NCBI GenBank assembly: GCA_913030825.1
Contig: CAJWCU010000005.1
Coordinates: forward strand, 62,001 to 126,000
Direction: 5' to 3'
Source: an uncultured Rhodospirillaceae bacterium
GTDB taxonomy: Bacteria > Pseudomonadota > Alphaproteobacteria > Rhodospirillales > Casp-alpha2
Length of the DNA stretch: 64,000 nucleotides
Within the stretch, counting starts at the first letter, position 1. The number at the start of each line of letters is the position of its first letter. A program made the translations under genes and the position numbers. Positions 56,650 to 64,000 of this stretch are shown in pieces. The notes beneath the pieces were generated by a model. The model ran no database searches and was not told the DNA's origin. It was given only the letters and a program-made list of their open reading frames with translations.

Positions 56650-57534
56650 TCAGGTCTCTTGGCCTTTGGGCCGCTTCGGCGGGCGCGGTTTCGCCGCCTT
56701 GCGCACGATCAGGCGGTCCGGCAGACGCAGGTCCAGGACCTCGACGTCGCGGGCCAGAACCTTGTGCTGGCGTTCGTACTCGGCAAGCCGCACCCAGGCC
56801 CCGGCGGGATCGTCTTCGGGCAGTTGCACGTCGATGCCGTTTGCCAGGGTCAAGGTCCAGCGGCGGCCCGAAACGCGAACGGCGGCGCGCACCTTCTGCA
56901 TCAGGTCCGGCTCGGACTGGAGCGTTTCCAGCAGAGCCTTGGCGTGTTTCGGTGCATCCGGGCCGACGACGATGGGAAGGTCGGAGAAACGTTCCAGCCC
57001 CTTGTTGAGGATCACCACCCCGGTCTCGTCGATCAGGTGGAAATCACCCTGGTTCTGCCAAAGGGCGAGCGGACGGCGTTCCTCGATATGCAGCATCACC
57101 GTGCCCGGCAGCATGCGTTCGACCACCGCGTCCTTGACCCAGGGCAGCTTTTCCACCCGCGCCCGCGCGGCCTCGGGGTCGAAGCCGAACATGGGCGCAC
57201 CCCGCGTCAGACGCAGCGCCGCCAGAAGATCGTCGCGGGTCGTCTGCGCCCGGCCGGTCACGAAGATATCGTCGATGCGCAGGCCCGCCTGCGCCGTCTG
57301 GCCGATGGCCCACCACTTGGCGGTCTTGACCGCCGCCGGCACCATGTCGTTGGACCAGACCCACCATCCGCCGACGCCGCTGCCCGACAACACGGCGGCA
57401 AGACCCGCCACCATGACGCCCCGGCTGATACGGCCGCGCAGCACCCGTTTGCGGGGCGCACCGGTCATGCGTTCGGCGTCCTTTTCGGCCGCGTCGGTGG
57501 CTTTGGTTTTCCTCGTCTTTCCCTTATCGCTCAT
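56650..57534 (-). CDS. ftsQ: Cell division protein FtsQ
   Basis: The 294-residue single-span protein has a basic cytoplasmic N-terminus, a membrane helix at about 38-60, then the POTRA domain (IDDIFVTGRAQTTRDDLLAA, about 80-150) and the beta domain (LPWVKDAVVERMLPGTVMLH; RRPLALWQNQGDFHLID). It bridges early and late divisome proteins. I prefer the ATG at 57534, which overlaps the ddl stop by one base (TGATG), over GTG and TTG codons just upstream. Confidence 0.95.
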   Translation of the reverse strand: MSDKGKTRKTKATDAAEKDAERMTGAPRKRVLRGRISRGVMVAGLAAVLSGSGVGGWWVWSNDMVPAAVKTAKWWAIGQTAQAGLRIDDIFVTGRAQTTRDDLLAALRLTRGAPMFGFDPEAARARVEKLPWVKDAVVERMLPGTVMLHIEERRPLALWQNQGDFHLIDETGVVILNKGLERFSDLPIVVGPDAPKHAKALLETLQSEPDLMQKVRAAVRVSGRRWTLTLANGIDVQLPEDDPAGAWVRLAEYERQHKVLARDVEVLDLRLPDRLIVRKAAKPRPPKRPKGQET

Positions 57535-58436
57535 CAATCGCACTCCGCCTGCTCAACCATCCAGACGACCAGGTCCTGGAACGACATGCCTTTATGGGCG
57601 GCCTGTTCGGGCACCAGGGACGTGGGCGTCATGCCCGGTTGAGTATTGATTTCAAGCATGTAGAGGTCTTGGCCGTCGTAGCGCAGATCGGCCCGCGCCA
57701 CCCCCCGACAACCCAGCGCCTTGTACGCGCGTTCCGACAGATCCATCGCCGCGTCGTAGACGTCGGGGTCGACCTCGGCCGGGACGACGTGGATCGATCC
57801 GCCGTCCGCATACTTCGCGTCGTAATCGTAGAAGCCCCGTGCCGTGGTGATTTCCGTGACCGCCAGGGCTTCGCCGCCCATTACGGAGACAGTCAGTTCG
57901 CGGCCGGGGATGTAGCGTTCGAACATCACCTCTTCGCCGTAGTTCCAGCCCGAGCCTTCGAACGGCGGCTCGTTATCGCCTTCGCGGACGATATGAACGC
58001 CGACGCTGGAACCTTCGTTCATCGGCTTGGCGACGTAGGGCCGGGCCATGGGTTCTTTTGCACGCGCGGCCTCGATGGTCGCGACGACGTGTTCGGCGAC
58101 GGGGATGCCTTCGGCCTCGAACAGCCGCTTGGCCATGGGCTTGTCCATGGCGACGGCGGAGGCCAGCAGCCCCGAATGGGTGTAGGGAATGCCCAGGATA
58201 TCCAGCAGCCCCTGAATGCAGCCGTCTTCGCCGAAGCGGCCGTGCAGCGCGTTCAGCACCGCGTCCGGGCGCGGATAAAGCCGCGTAATCAGCGCGCCCA
58301 CGTCGCGCTGCACGTCGATGGTGGTGACGTCGTATCCCGCGTCCTGCAGCGCCTTGACGCAGGCCGCACCGGAAACCAGCGAGACCTCGCGTTCGGCGGA
58401 CCAACCACCCATCAGCACGGCAACGTTCGTCGTCAT
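57534..58436 (-). CDS. ddl: D-alanine--D-alanine ligase
   Basis: The 300-residue ATP-grasp enzyme joins two D-Ala residues for the peptidoglycan stem. It starts [19 protein letters not shown], followed by NALHGRFGEDGCIQGLLD. ATP-grasp elements are YVAKPMNEGSSVGVHIV and a metal-binding MLEINTQPGMTPTSLVP. The ATG at 58436 overlaps the murB stop (ATGA) behind AGGAGG. Confidence 0.96.
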   Translation of the reverse strand: MTTNVAVLMGGWSAEREVSLVSGAACVKALQDAGYDVTTIDVQRDVGALITRLYPRPDAVLNALHGRFGEDGCIQGLLDILGIPYTHSGLLASAVAMDKPMAKRLFEAEGIPVAEHVVATIEAARAKEPMARPYVAKPMNEGSSVGVHIVREGDNEPPFEGSGWNYGEEVMFERYIPGRELTVSVMGGEALAVTEITTARGFYDYDAKYADGGSIHVVPAEVDPDVYDAAMDLSERAYKALGCRGVARADLRYDGQDLYMLEINTQPGMTPTSLVPEQAAHKGMSFQDLVVWMVEQAECD

Positions 58437-59377
58437 GACCGCACCTCCTGAACCCGGGGTTCGCTGGGCAGGCCGATACGGCGGATTTCCCATTCCAGTT
58501 GGACGCCCGTTTCCTCGGAAACGCGCCTGCGGACTTCCTCGCCCAGACCTTCCAGGTCGGCGGCGGTGGCGTTGCCCGTATTGATCAGGAAATTGCAGTG
58601 CTGCGGCGAGACCTGCGCCCCGCCCCGCGTCAGCCCTCGGCACCCGGCTTCGTCGATCAGTTCCCAGGCCTTGTAGCCAGGCGGATTGGCGAAGGTGGAG
58701 CCGCCGGTGCGCAATTTCACCGGCTGCGTCTCGCCGCGCGATCTCTGGATATCGACCATGCGGGCCGCGATGGCGTCGGTGTCGTCGGCCCGGCCCATGA
58801 AGGTCGCGGCCGTGAAGATGACGTCTTCCGGCTGGCTGCAATGGCGGTAGCTGAAAGCCATGTCGGCCGGGGAGAGGTCCAGCACCTCTCCCCTGCCGGT
58901 CACTGCCCGTGCGGCCACGAAAATATCGGAAATCTCGGCACCGTAGGCCCCGGCGTTCATGCGCAGCGCGCCGCCGACGGACCCCGGAATGCCGATCAGG
59001 AATTCGAATCCGGCCAATCCCGCATCGCGGGCAGCGCGGGAAACGTTGACGTCCATGGCCCCGGCCCCGGCAGTGACCGCCGAGCCCTCGACCCCGATCT
59101 CGGCGAACGCCTTGCCCAGACGGATGACCACGCCGGCGATGCCGCCGTCGCGGACCAACAGGTTCGAGGCGACGCCGATCACCGTGACCGGCACGTCGTC
59201 GGGTAGGCCCCGCATGAAGGCCGCCAGATCGTCGGCATCCGCCGGCTCGTAAAGAACTTCCGCCGGGCCGCCGACCCGGAACCAGGAGAAACCGGCCATG
59301 GACGCGTTGGCCGTCAGACGGCCGCGCACCGGCCGCAGTCGGGTCAACAGCGAGGTATCGCAGAACGCCGTCATCAT
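58433..59377 (-). CDS. murB: UDP-N-acetylenolpyruvoylglucosamine reductase
   Basis: The 314-residue FAD enzyme reduces the enolpyruvyl group to form UDP-MurNAc. FAD-binding parts are [15 protein letters not shown] and [20 protein letters not shown]. The catalytic Ser region is [18 protein letters not shown], and the C-terminal catalytic Glu is expected after [11 protein letters not shown]. It overlaps murC and ddl by 4 bases each. Confidence 0.96.
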   Translation of the reverse strand: MMTAFCDTSLLTRLRPVRGRLTANASMAGFSWFRVGGPAEVLYEPADADDLAAFMRGLPDDVPVTVIGVASNLLVRDGGIAGVVIRLGKAFAEIGVEGSAVTAGAGAMDVNVSRAARDAGLAGFEFLIGIPGSVGGALRMNAGAYGAEISDIFVAARAVTGRGEVLDLSPADMAFSYRHCSQPEDVIFTAATFMGRADDTDAIAARMVDIQRSRGETQPVKLRTGGSTFANPPGYKAWELIDEAGCRGLTRGGAQVSPQHCNFLINTGNATAADLEGLGEEVRRRVSEETGVQLEWEIRRIGLPSEPRVQEVRS

Positions 59378-60840
59378 CCGCCCGCCTCCCCGCTTTTGCC
59401 GGAGCCGTTACCACCCGGAATTTCCCGAAGGCCGCCGCCCAATTCCTGCATCTGCTCCGGCAAGGCGTTGGCCCATTGGCTGATCGTCCCGGCGCCTAAG
59501 CAGACGACGAAATCACCGCTGTCTGCGAGGTCCAGCGCGATGCGGGCCAAGTCGTCCGGCCCATCCAGCGCGACCACGTTGCGGTGGCCGTGAACCTTCA
59601 AGCCTTCGATCAGCGCGTCGCGATCGATGCCGTCGATGGGCGCCTCGCCCGCCGCATGGACGGGGGCGACGACCACGGCGTCCGCGTCGTTGAAGCAGGT
59701 GCAGAAATCCTCGAACAAATCGCGCAGGCGCGAATAGCGGTGCGGCTGAACCACGGCGATCACCTTGCCGGTCGTTGCATCGCGCGCGGCGGCCAGAACG
59801 GCGGCAATTTCCACCGGGTGGTGGCCGTAATCGTCGATCACCGTGACGCCGCCGACCGTCCCGGTCTTGGTGAACCGACGCTTGACCCCGCCGAACTTGG
59901 CAAGGGCTGCGGCGACGTCGCCGTCGGCCAGGTTCATTTCGTTGGCGATGGCGATGGCGGCCAGCGCGTTCTGCACGTTGTGCTGTCCGTACATGGGCAG
60001 GTGCAGATCGACGATGTCGCGGGTCTCGCCCGTCTTGCGGTCGCGGATCGCGACGTCGAAGGCGATGCCGTCCAGGCCCGGCGTCATGTTGACGGCGCGC
60101 ACATCGGCCTGCGGGCTGAAGCCATAGGTCACGACCCGGCGGTCGGACACACGGGGGATCATATTCTGGACCTCCGCATGGTCGATGCAGAGGACCGCGA
60201 AGCCGTAGAACGGGATGTTTTCGACGAACTGGACGAAAGCGCTCTTCAACACCTCGAAGTCGCCGTAATGATCCAGGTGCTCCGGGTCCATATTGGTGAC
60301 CACGGCGATGGTCGCCGGCAGTTTCAGGAAGGTGCCGTCGCTTTCGTCCGCTTCGGCGACCAGCCAGTCGCCGGTGCCCAGCCGCGCGTTGGTGCCGTAG
60401 GCATTGATGATGCCGCCGTTGATCACCGTCGGGTCCAGCCCGGCGCCGTCGATCACCGCCGAGATCAGCGAGGTCGTCGTCGTCTTGCCGTGGGTGCCGC
60501 CGACCGCGATGGACCATTTCAGGCGCATCAATTCGCCCAGCATTTCGGCCCGGCGGACGACAGGGATCAGGTTCTGCCGTGCCGCCACGACTTCGGGATT
60601 GTCGGATTTCACAGCCGATGAGATCACGACGACCTGGGCCACGCCCAGGTTGGCCGCGTCATGGCCGACATGGACGTCGATGCCCATGGCGCGCAGGCGT
60701 TTGACGTTGGCGCTATCGGCGATGTCCGATCCCTGCACGGAATAGCCCAGCGAATGCAGGACTTCGGCGATGCCGCTCATGCCGATGCCGCCGATGCCGA
60801 CGAAATGGATGGTGCCGATATTCAGGGGAAGCGCTCTCAT
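59374..60840 (-). CDS. murC: UDP-N-acetylmuramate--L-alanine ligase
   Basis: The 488-residue Mur ligase adds L-Ala to UDP-MurNAc. The N-terminal Rossmann-like loop is [16 protein letters not shown], the ATP-binding P-loop is [14 protein letters not shown], and [16 protein letters not shown] is the ligase signature of the C-terminal domain. The tail after about 465 ([20 protein letters not shown]) is unconserved and Gly-rich. It overlaps its neighbours by 4 bases each. Confidence 0.97.
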   Translation of the reverse strand: MRALPLNIGTIHFVGIGGIGMSGIAEVLHSLGYSVQGSDIADSANVKRLRAMGIDVHVGHDAANLGVAQVVVISSAVKSDNPEVVAARQNLIPVVRRAEMLGELMRLKWSIAVGGTHGKTTTTSLISAVIDGAGLDPTVINGGIINAYGTNARLGTGDWLVAEADESDGTFLKLPATIAVVTNMDPEHLDHYGDFEVLKSAFVQFVENIPFYGFAVLCIDHAEVQNMIPRVSDRRVVTYGFSPQADVRAVNMTPGLDGIAFDVAIRDRKTGETRDIVDLHLPMYGQHNVQNALAAIAIANEMNLADGDVAAALAKFGGVKRRFTKTGTVGGVTVIDDYGHHPVEIAAVLAAARDATTGKVIAVVQPHRYSRLRDLFEDFCTCFNDADAVVVAPVHAAGEAPIDGIDRDALIEGLKVHGHRNVVALDGPDDLARIALDLADSGDFVVCLGAGTISQWANALPEQMQELGGGLREIPGGNGSGKSGEAGG

Positions 60841-61973
60841 GCCGCCTGCCTCCCTTCGCCGGAATGGCCGTTGGGGATCATTTCCGCCACCAGGTCCGCG
60901 AGCGCATGGGCGGCGTCAGGCCGGCCGATGCGTTTCGCCGCAGTCGCGGCATGGGAAAGGTGGCGCGGGTTTTCGAACAGGCTGGCCAGCCGCCCGGCCA
61001 GGCGCTCGGCGGTAAACACGTCTTCGGCCATCAACCAACCGGCGCCGGCCTCGTCCACGGCCTGGGCGTTGACGAACTGATGGTTGTCGATGGCATGCGG
61101 CAGCGGCACCAGGATCGACGGGCGGCCGACGGCGGTCATTTCCGCGACGCTGGAGGCACCCGCCCGCGCGATCACCAAATGGGCGGCGGCCAGGCGCTGC
61201 GGCACGTCGTCGAAGAAACTCTTGAGGTCGGCCTTGATGCCCGCTTCGGTGTAGACCTTACCGACGCGTTCCAAATCCTCGGCCCGGCATTGCTGGGTCA
61301 CGGTCAGGCGTTTTTTCAGATTGTCGTTGAGAGCCGCCAAAGCCGCCGGGACGATGTCCGACAGCACGCGGGCACCCTGCGACCCGCCGGTAACCAGCAG
61401 GTTCAGGGGGCCCTGATCGGTGATTTCCGAGTAGGCCGTATCGCGCGCCGCCAGGATCGCCGGGCGCACGGGCATGCCGGTCAGGCGAACCTTCGACTTG
61501 GCCGTCTCCGGGATCATCTGCGTGCCGTCGATGGAGGTCGCGATGCGCCGCACCCGCGTCGCCAGCAATCGGTTGGCCCGGCCCAGCACGCCGTTCTGTT
61601 CGTGGATCGCCGTCGCCAGCCCGGCCCAGGTCGCGGCCATCATGGTCGGCACGGAGGCATAACCGCCGAAGCCGATGACGGCGTCGGGCTTCAGTTTGGC
61701 CAGCAGCGAGCGGGCCTGCAGCATGCCGAGGCCCAGTTCGAAGACGCTTTCGATGCGCGCCGTGAACCGTTTGCCGGCGATGCCGCCGGCGCGGATGTGA
61801 TGGGTTTCCAGATCGGCGAGCGCACCGCCGAAGCCGCCGCCCCGCCGGTCGGTGATCAGGGCCAGACGGAAGCCGCGCCCCGACAATTCGGCGGCCAAGG
61901 CTTCGGCCGGGAAGACATGCCCGCCGGTGCCGCCGGCGGCGAGAACGGCCAAGGGAGCCATGCTACTGGTCAT
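60837..61973 (-). CDS. murG: MurG (lipid II-forming N-acetylglucosaminyltransferase)
   Basis: The 378-residue GT28 enzyme adds GlcNAc to lipid I at the inner face of the membrane. The N-terminal G-loop reads [16 protein letters not shown], with [11 protein letters not shown] and [16 protein letters not shown] further on. The C-terminal donor-binding part is [20 protein letters not shown]. The ATG at 61973 overlaps the ftsW stop by 4 bases; a second ATG four codons on is possible. Confidence 0.96.
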   Translation of the reverse strand: MTSSMAPLAVLAAGGTGGHVFPAEALAAELSGRGFRLALITDRRGGGFGGALADLETHHIRAGGIAGKRFTARIESVFELGLGMLQARSLLAKLKPDAVIGFGGYASVPTMMAATWAGLATAIHEQNGVLGRANRLLATRVRRIATSIDGTQMIPETAKSKVRLTGMPVRPAILAARDTAYSEITDQGPLNLLVTGGSQGARVLSDIVPAALAALNDNLKKRLTVTQQCRAEDLERVGKVYTEAGIKADLKSFFDDVPQRLAAAHLVIARAGASSVAEMTAVGRPSILVPLPHAIDNHQFVNAQAVDEAGAGWLMAEDVFTAERLAGRLASLFENPRHLSHAATAAKRIGRPDAAHALADLVAEMIPNGHSGEGRQAA

Positions 61974-63094
61974 TTGGCACCTCCCTCACCCGGACGCAGG
62001 CGGGTCAACGCCAACATCATGCCGAAGCCGAAGGCGATGGCGATGGTGGACGACCCGCCGTAGGACACGAACGGCAGGGTCATGCCCTTGGGCGGGATCA
62101 GGTGCAGGGTGGAGGCCAGGTTGATCATCGCCTGGACCGCGAATTGCACCAGCAGGCCCGCCGAGGCCAGCAGGATGAAAAGATTGTCGTCCTTGTAGGC
62201 GCGGCTGAGCCCCCGCACGACCACGAAGGCGAAGATACCGACGATGGCAAGACAGACCAGAACACCGAATTCCTCGCCCGCGACAGCGAAGATGAAATCC
62301 GTATGGGCATCGGGCAGGACTTCCTTGACCCGGCCTTCGCCCGGCCCGCGCCCGGTCAGCCCGCCGTTATGGAAGGCGTCGAGCGAGCGCATGACCTGGT
62401 AGCCTTCGCCCGCCGAGGGATCGAAGAACCGGTCGACCCGGGCCTGTACGTGACCGAAAGTGAAGTAGGCGCCGACGCTGGCCGCCAGGAAGGCACAGCC
62501 GATGCCCATGACCCAAACGATGGGCAGACCCGCCAGGAAGAACTGCACGCCCCAGACGGCGGCGACGACCATGGTCATGCCGACGTCGGGCTGCATCAAC
62601 AACAACGCCGCCACCATCAGGAACAGGCCGGTGGCGACCAGATTGCCCGGATAGCCCTCGTGCAGACGGGCCTGGGCAAAGAACCAGGCGGCGGTCACGG
62701 CCAGGGCCGGTTTAACGAATTCCGACGGCTGCAACGAGAACGCGCCCAGGCTGATCCAACGGGTCGCCCCCTTGATCTCGGGCCCGACGGCCAGCACCGC
62801 GACCATCGCGACCATCGATCCGGCCAGGGTCGCCATGGCCAGGCGCCGCACGCCCTTGGGCGACAACAGCGAGACACAGACGACGACGAACAGGCCGAAG
62901 GCCAGGAACAACACCTGCCGCCCGGCGAAGTAATAGGTATCGAGCCCCAGACGCGCCGCGACCGGCGGCGAGGCGGCCAGCGCCATCACCGCGCCCGTCA
63001 CGGCCAATGCCACGACGGCGGCCAAGTTCCAACGGTCGACGGTCCACCACCAGCGGGTCAGGATCGAATTGTCGGTCCGGGCGAGCGTGCTCAT
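61970..63094 (-). CDS. ftsW: FtsW (SEDS family septal glycosyltransferase)
   Basis: The 374-residue polytopic protein has about ten membrane helices. It has TRWISLGAFSLQPSEFVKPA (SEDS signature, near residue 115), QPDVGMTMVV, and TDFIFAVAGEEFGVL. It polymerises septal glycan together with a class B PBP. It starts directly after the murD stop (0 bases between) and overlaps murG. The proline-rich loop KGMTLPFVSYGGSST is present. Confidence 0.96.
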   Translation of the reverse strand: MSTLARTDNSILTRWWWTVDRWNLAAVVALAVTGAVMALAASPPVAARLGLDTYYFAGRQVLFLAFGLFVVVCVSLLSPKGVRRLAMATLAGSMVAMVAVLAVGPEIKGATRWISLGAFSLQPSEFVKPALAVTAAWFFAQARLHEGYPGNLVATGLFLMVAALLLMQPDVGMTMVVAAVWGVQFFLAGLPIVWVMGIGCAFLAASVGAYFTFGHVQARVDRFFDPSAGEGYQVMRSLDAFHNGGLTGRGPGEGRVKEVLPDAHTDFIFAVAGEEFGVLVCLAIVGIFAFVVVRGLSRAYKDDNLFILLASAGLLVQFAVQAMINLASTLHLIPPKGMTLPFVSYGGSSTIAIAFGFGMMLALTRLRPGEGGAK

Positions 63095-64000
63095 CTAGGC
63101 GGTCTCCCCGTCCGGATTTCCATCACCGGCACGAAAGGCGTCGGCGGCTTCCATGGGATCGAGATGTTCGCCCGGCAGGGCCTCGACCGTTTCCTTGAAA
63201 AGATCGCCCCGGTCTTCAAAGCTTTTGAACTGATCCCAGGAGGCGCAGGCCGGCGACAGCAGAACGACCGGCTTGGCGGCCTTGTCTTTCTTCGCCTGAT
63301 CGAATGCCTGCTCAACGGCTTTGTCGACCGTGCCGGAAATGGTGAAGGGCACCTTGCCGTCCAATACCTGGCCGAAGCCCAGCGCGGCCTCGCCGACCAG
63401 GAACGCCTGGCGGATGCGCGGAAAGTAATCGCCCAGGCCGTCGATGCCGCCGTCTTTCGGGCGGCCGCCGGCGATCCAGTAGATATCGTCGTAGCAGGCC
63501 AGCGCCTTGGCGGCGGCGGCCCCGTTGGTCGCCTTGGAATCGTTGACGAAGGCGACGCCGTCGACGACCTCGACCGGTTCCTGGCGATGAACTAGGCCGG
63601 GATAGCTCTGCAGACAGGCCATGATGACCCGGCCCTCGACCCCGGCGCGGCGGCAGGCCGCATAGGCGGCGGCCGCGTTCTGCCAGTTGTGGCGGCCTTG
63701 CAACGACGGGATTTCCTTGAGGTCCGTGACCGGAACTTCCTGGCCGTCCATGTCGTCGACCAACACGCCGTTCACGACGTAGACGCCGCCGTGGATGCGT
63801 TTTTCGCCCGAGATCGGCACGACGACCTGATCGCCGACATCGGCCAGGTCTTCGTAGATCGCTTCGCAATGTTTGTCGTCGATGCCGATGATCGCCGATT
63901 TGGGATCGGTCTGGCGGTGGAAGATCTGGCGCTTGGCGGCGACATAGCCGTCCATGCCGCCGTGGCGGTCCAGGTGGTCCGCCGAGATGTTCAGAAGAAC
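63095..64000 (-). CDS. murD: UDP-N-acetylmuramoylalanine--D-glutamate ligase (N-terminus cut by window edge)
   Basis: The visible 301 residues are the central and C-terminal domains of MurD, which adds D-Glu to UDP-MurNAc-L-Ala. The edge sequence NISADHLDRHGG is the conserved N-D-HLDRH block of the ATP domain. Further on are WQNAAAAYAACRR and VDGVAFVNDSKATNG (D-S-K-A-T-N), and LLSPACASWDQFKSFEDRGD. Its ATP P-loop and UDP-binding N-terminal domain lie beyond the right edge. It feeds directly into ftsW. Confidence 0.95.
   Translation of the reverse strand, partial: VLLNISADHLDRHGGMDGYVAAKRQIFHRQTDPKSAIIGIDDKHCEAIYEDLADVGDQVVVPISGEKRIHGGVYVVNGVLVDDMDGQEVPVTDLKEIPSLQGRHNWQNAAAAYAACRRAGVEGRVIMACLQSYPGLVHRQEPVEVVDGVAFVNDSKATNGAAAAKALACYDDIYWIAGGRPKDGGIDGLGDYFPRIRQAFLVGEAALGFGQVLDGKVPFTISGTVDKAVEQAFDQAKKDKAAKPVVLLSPACASWDQFKSFEDRGDLFKETVEALPGEHLDPMEAADAFRAGDGNPDGETA

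Noticed and set aside
57534-59414. Apparent 626-residue MurB-Ddl fusion
   Set aside because: The upstream part is murB read in another frame. Ddl starts at the ATG at 58436, with AGGAGG before it.

Overview
The window is GC-rich chromosomal DNA of an alphaproteobacterium, most likely a free-living member of the Rhodospirillales. The evidence is gene content: the cell-wall and division cluster runs murD-ftsW-murG-murC-murB-ddl-ftsQ-ftsA-ftsZ-lpxC-bamD-recN-ligA. The F0 ATP synthase operon (atpI-atpB-atpE-b'-b) stands apart from F1 genes and has paired b' and b subunits. The block mutY / dciA-dsbA-smc, a DUF2336 protein and several TRAP/TAXI solute transporters also fit. I see no phage, insertion sequence, plasmid or CRISPR signature.

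Layout. 1-2574 (minus): end of a cell-envelope glycan cluster with three glycosyltransferases (GT4, GT2, GT9) in overlapping frames. 2774-4400 (plus): ygfZ and a methyltransferase. 4404-9285 (minus): a catabolic uptake unit with an IclR regulator, an ABC binding protein, permease and ATPase, and an amidase. 9373-12906: a metallo-beta-lactamase RNase-like protein, a possible small transcript, and two SAM methyltransferases, the second lower in GC. 12957-21008 (minus): ppdK, glyQ-glyS, an S49 peptidase, a TrmN6-like methyltransferase and a DUF2007 protein. 21162-22178: ispB. 22209-24817 (minus): a CYTH-CHAD protein, an orphan ParA ATPase and a small HTH protein, apparently one operon. 25219-29881: tRNA-Pro(CGG), a lipoprotein, a 34-residue membrane protein with a perfect FNR-type box upstream, an anchored DctP-type receptor, a DUF2336 protein and a cytochrome c.

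29961-36968 (minus): a TRAP-TAXI locus with a class III aminotransferase, two TAXI receptors, one fused permease and a UspA protein. 37104-46690 is mostly plus strand: apt, a GNAT acetyltransferase, dciA, dsbA-like, smc and the F0 operon, with mutY on the minus strand. 46763-47236 is a second GNAT gene. 47238 to the right edge (minus) is the ligA-to-murD cluster, with murD cut by the window end.

How the genes work together. The right third makes peptidoglycan precursors, the divisome, lipid A and outer-membrane assembly from tightly coupled frames. Regulation is visible mainly as RNA hairpins. GC-rich perfect hairpins sit between a gene whose product is needed in excess and its lower-stoichiometry partners at three unrelated loci: ABC receptor/permease, TAXI receptor/permease, and atpE/b'. 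The most interesting candidates for new biology are the CYTH-CHAD/ParA/HTH module (possibly positioning polyphosphate bodies), the FNR-box small membrane protein, and an orphan minus-strand transcript near 10.9 kb that ends in a good terminator.
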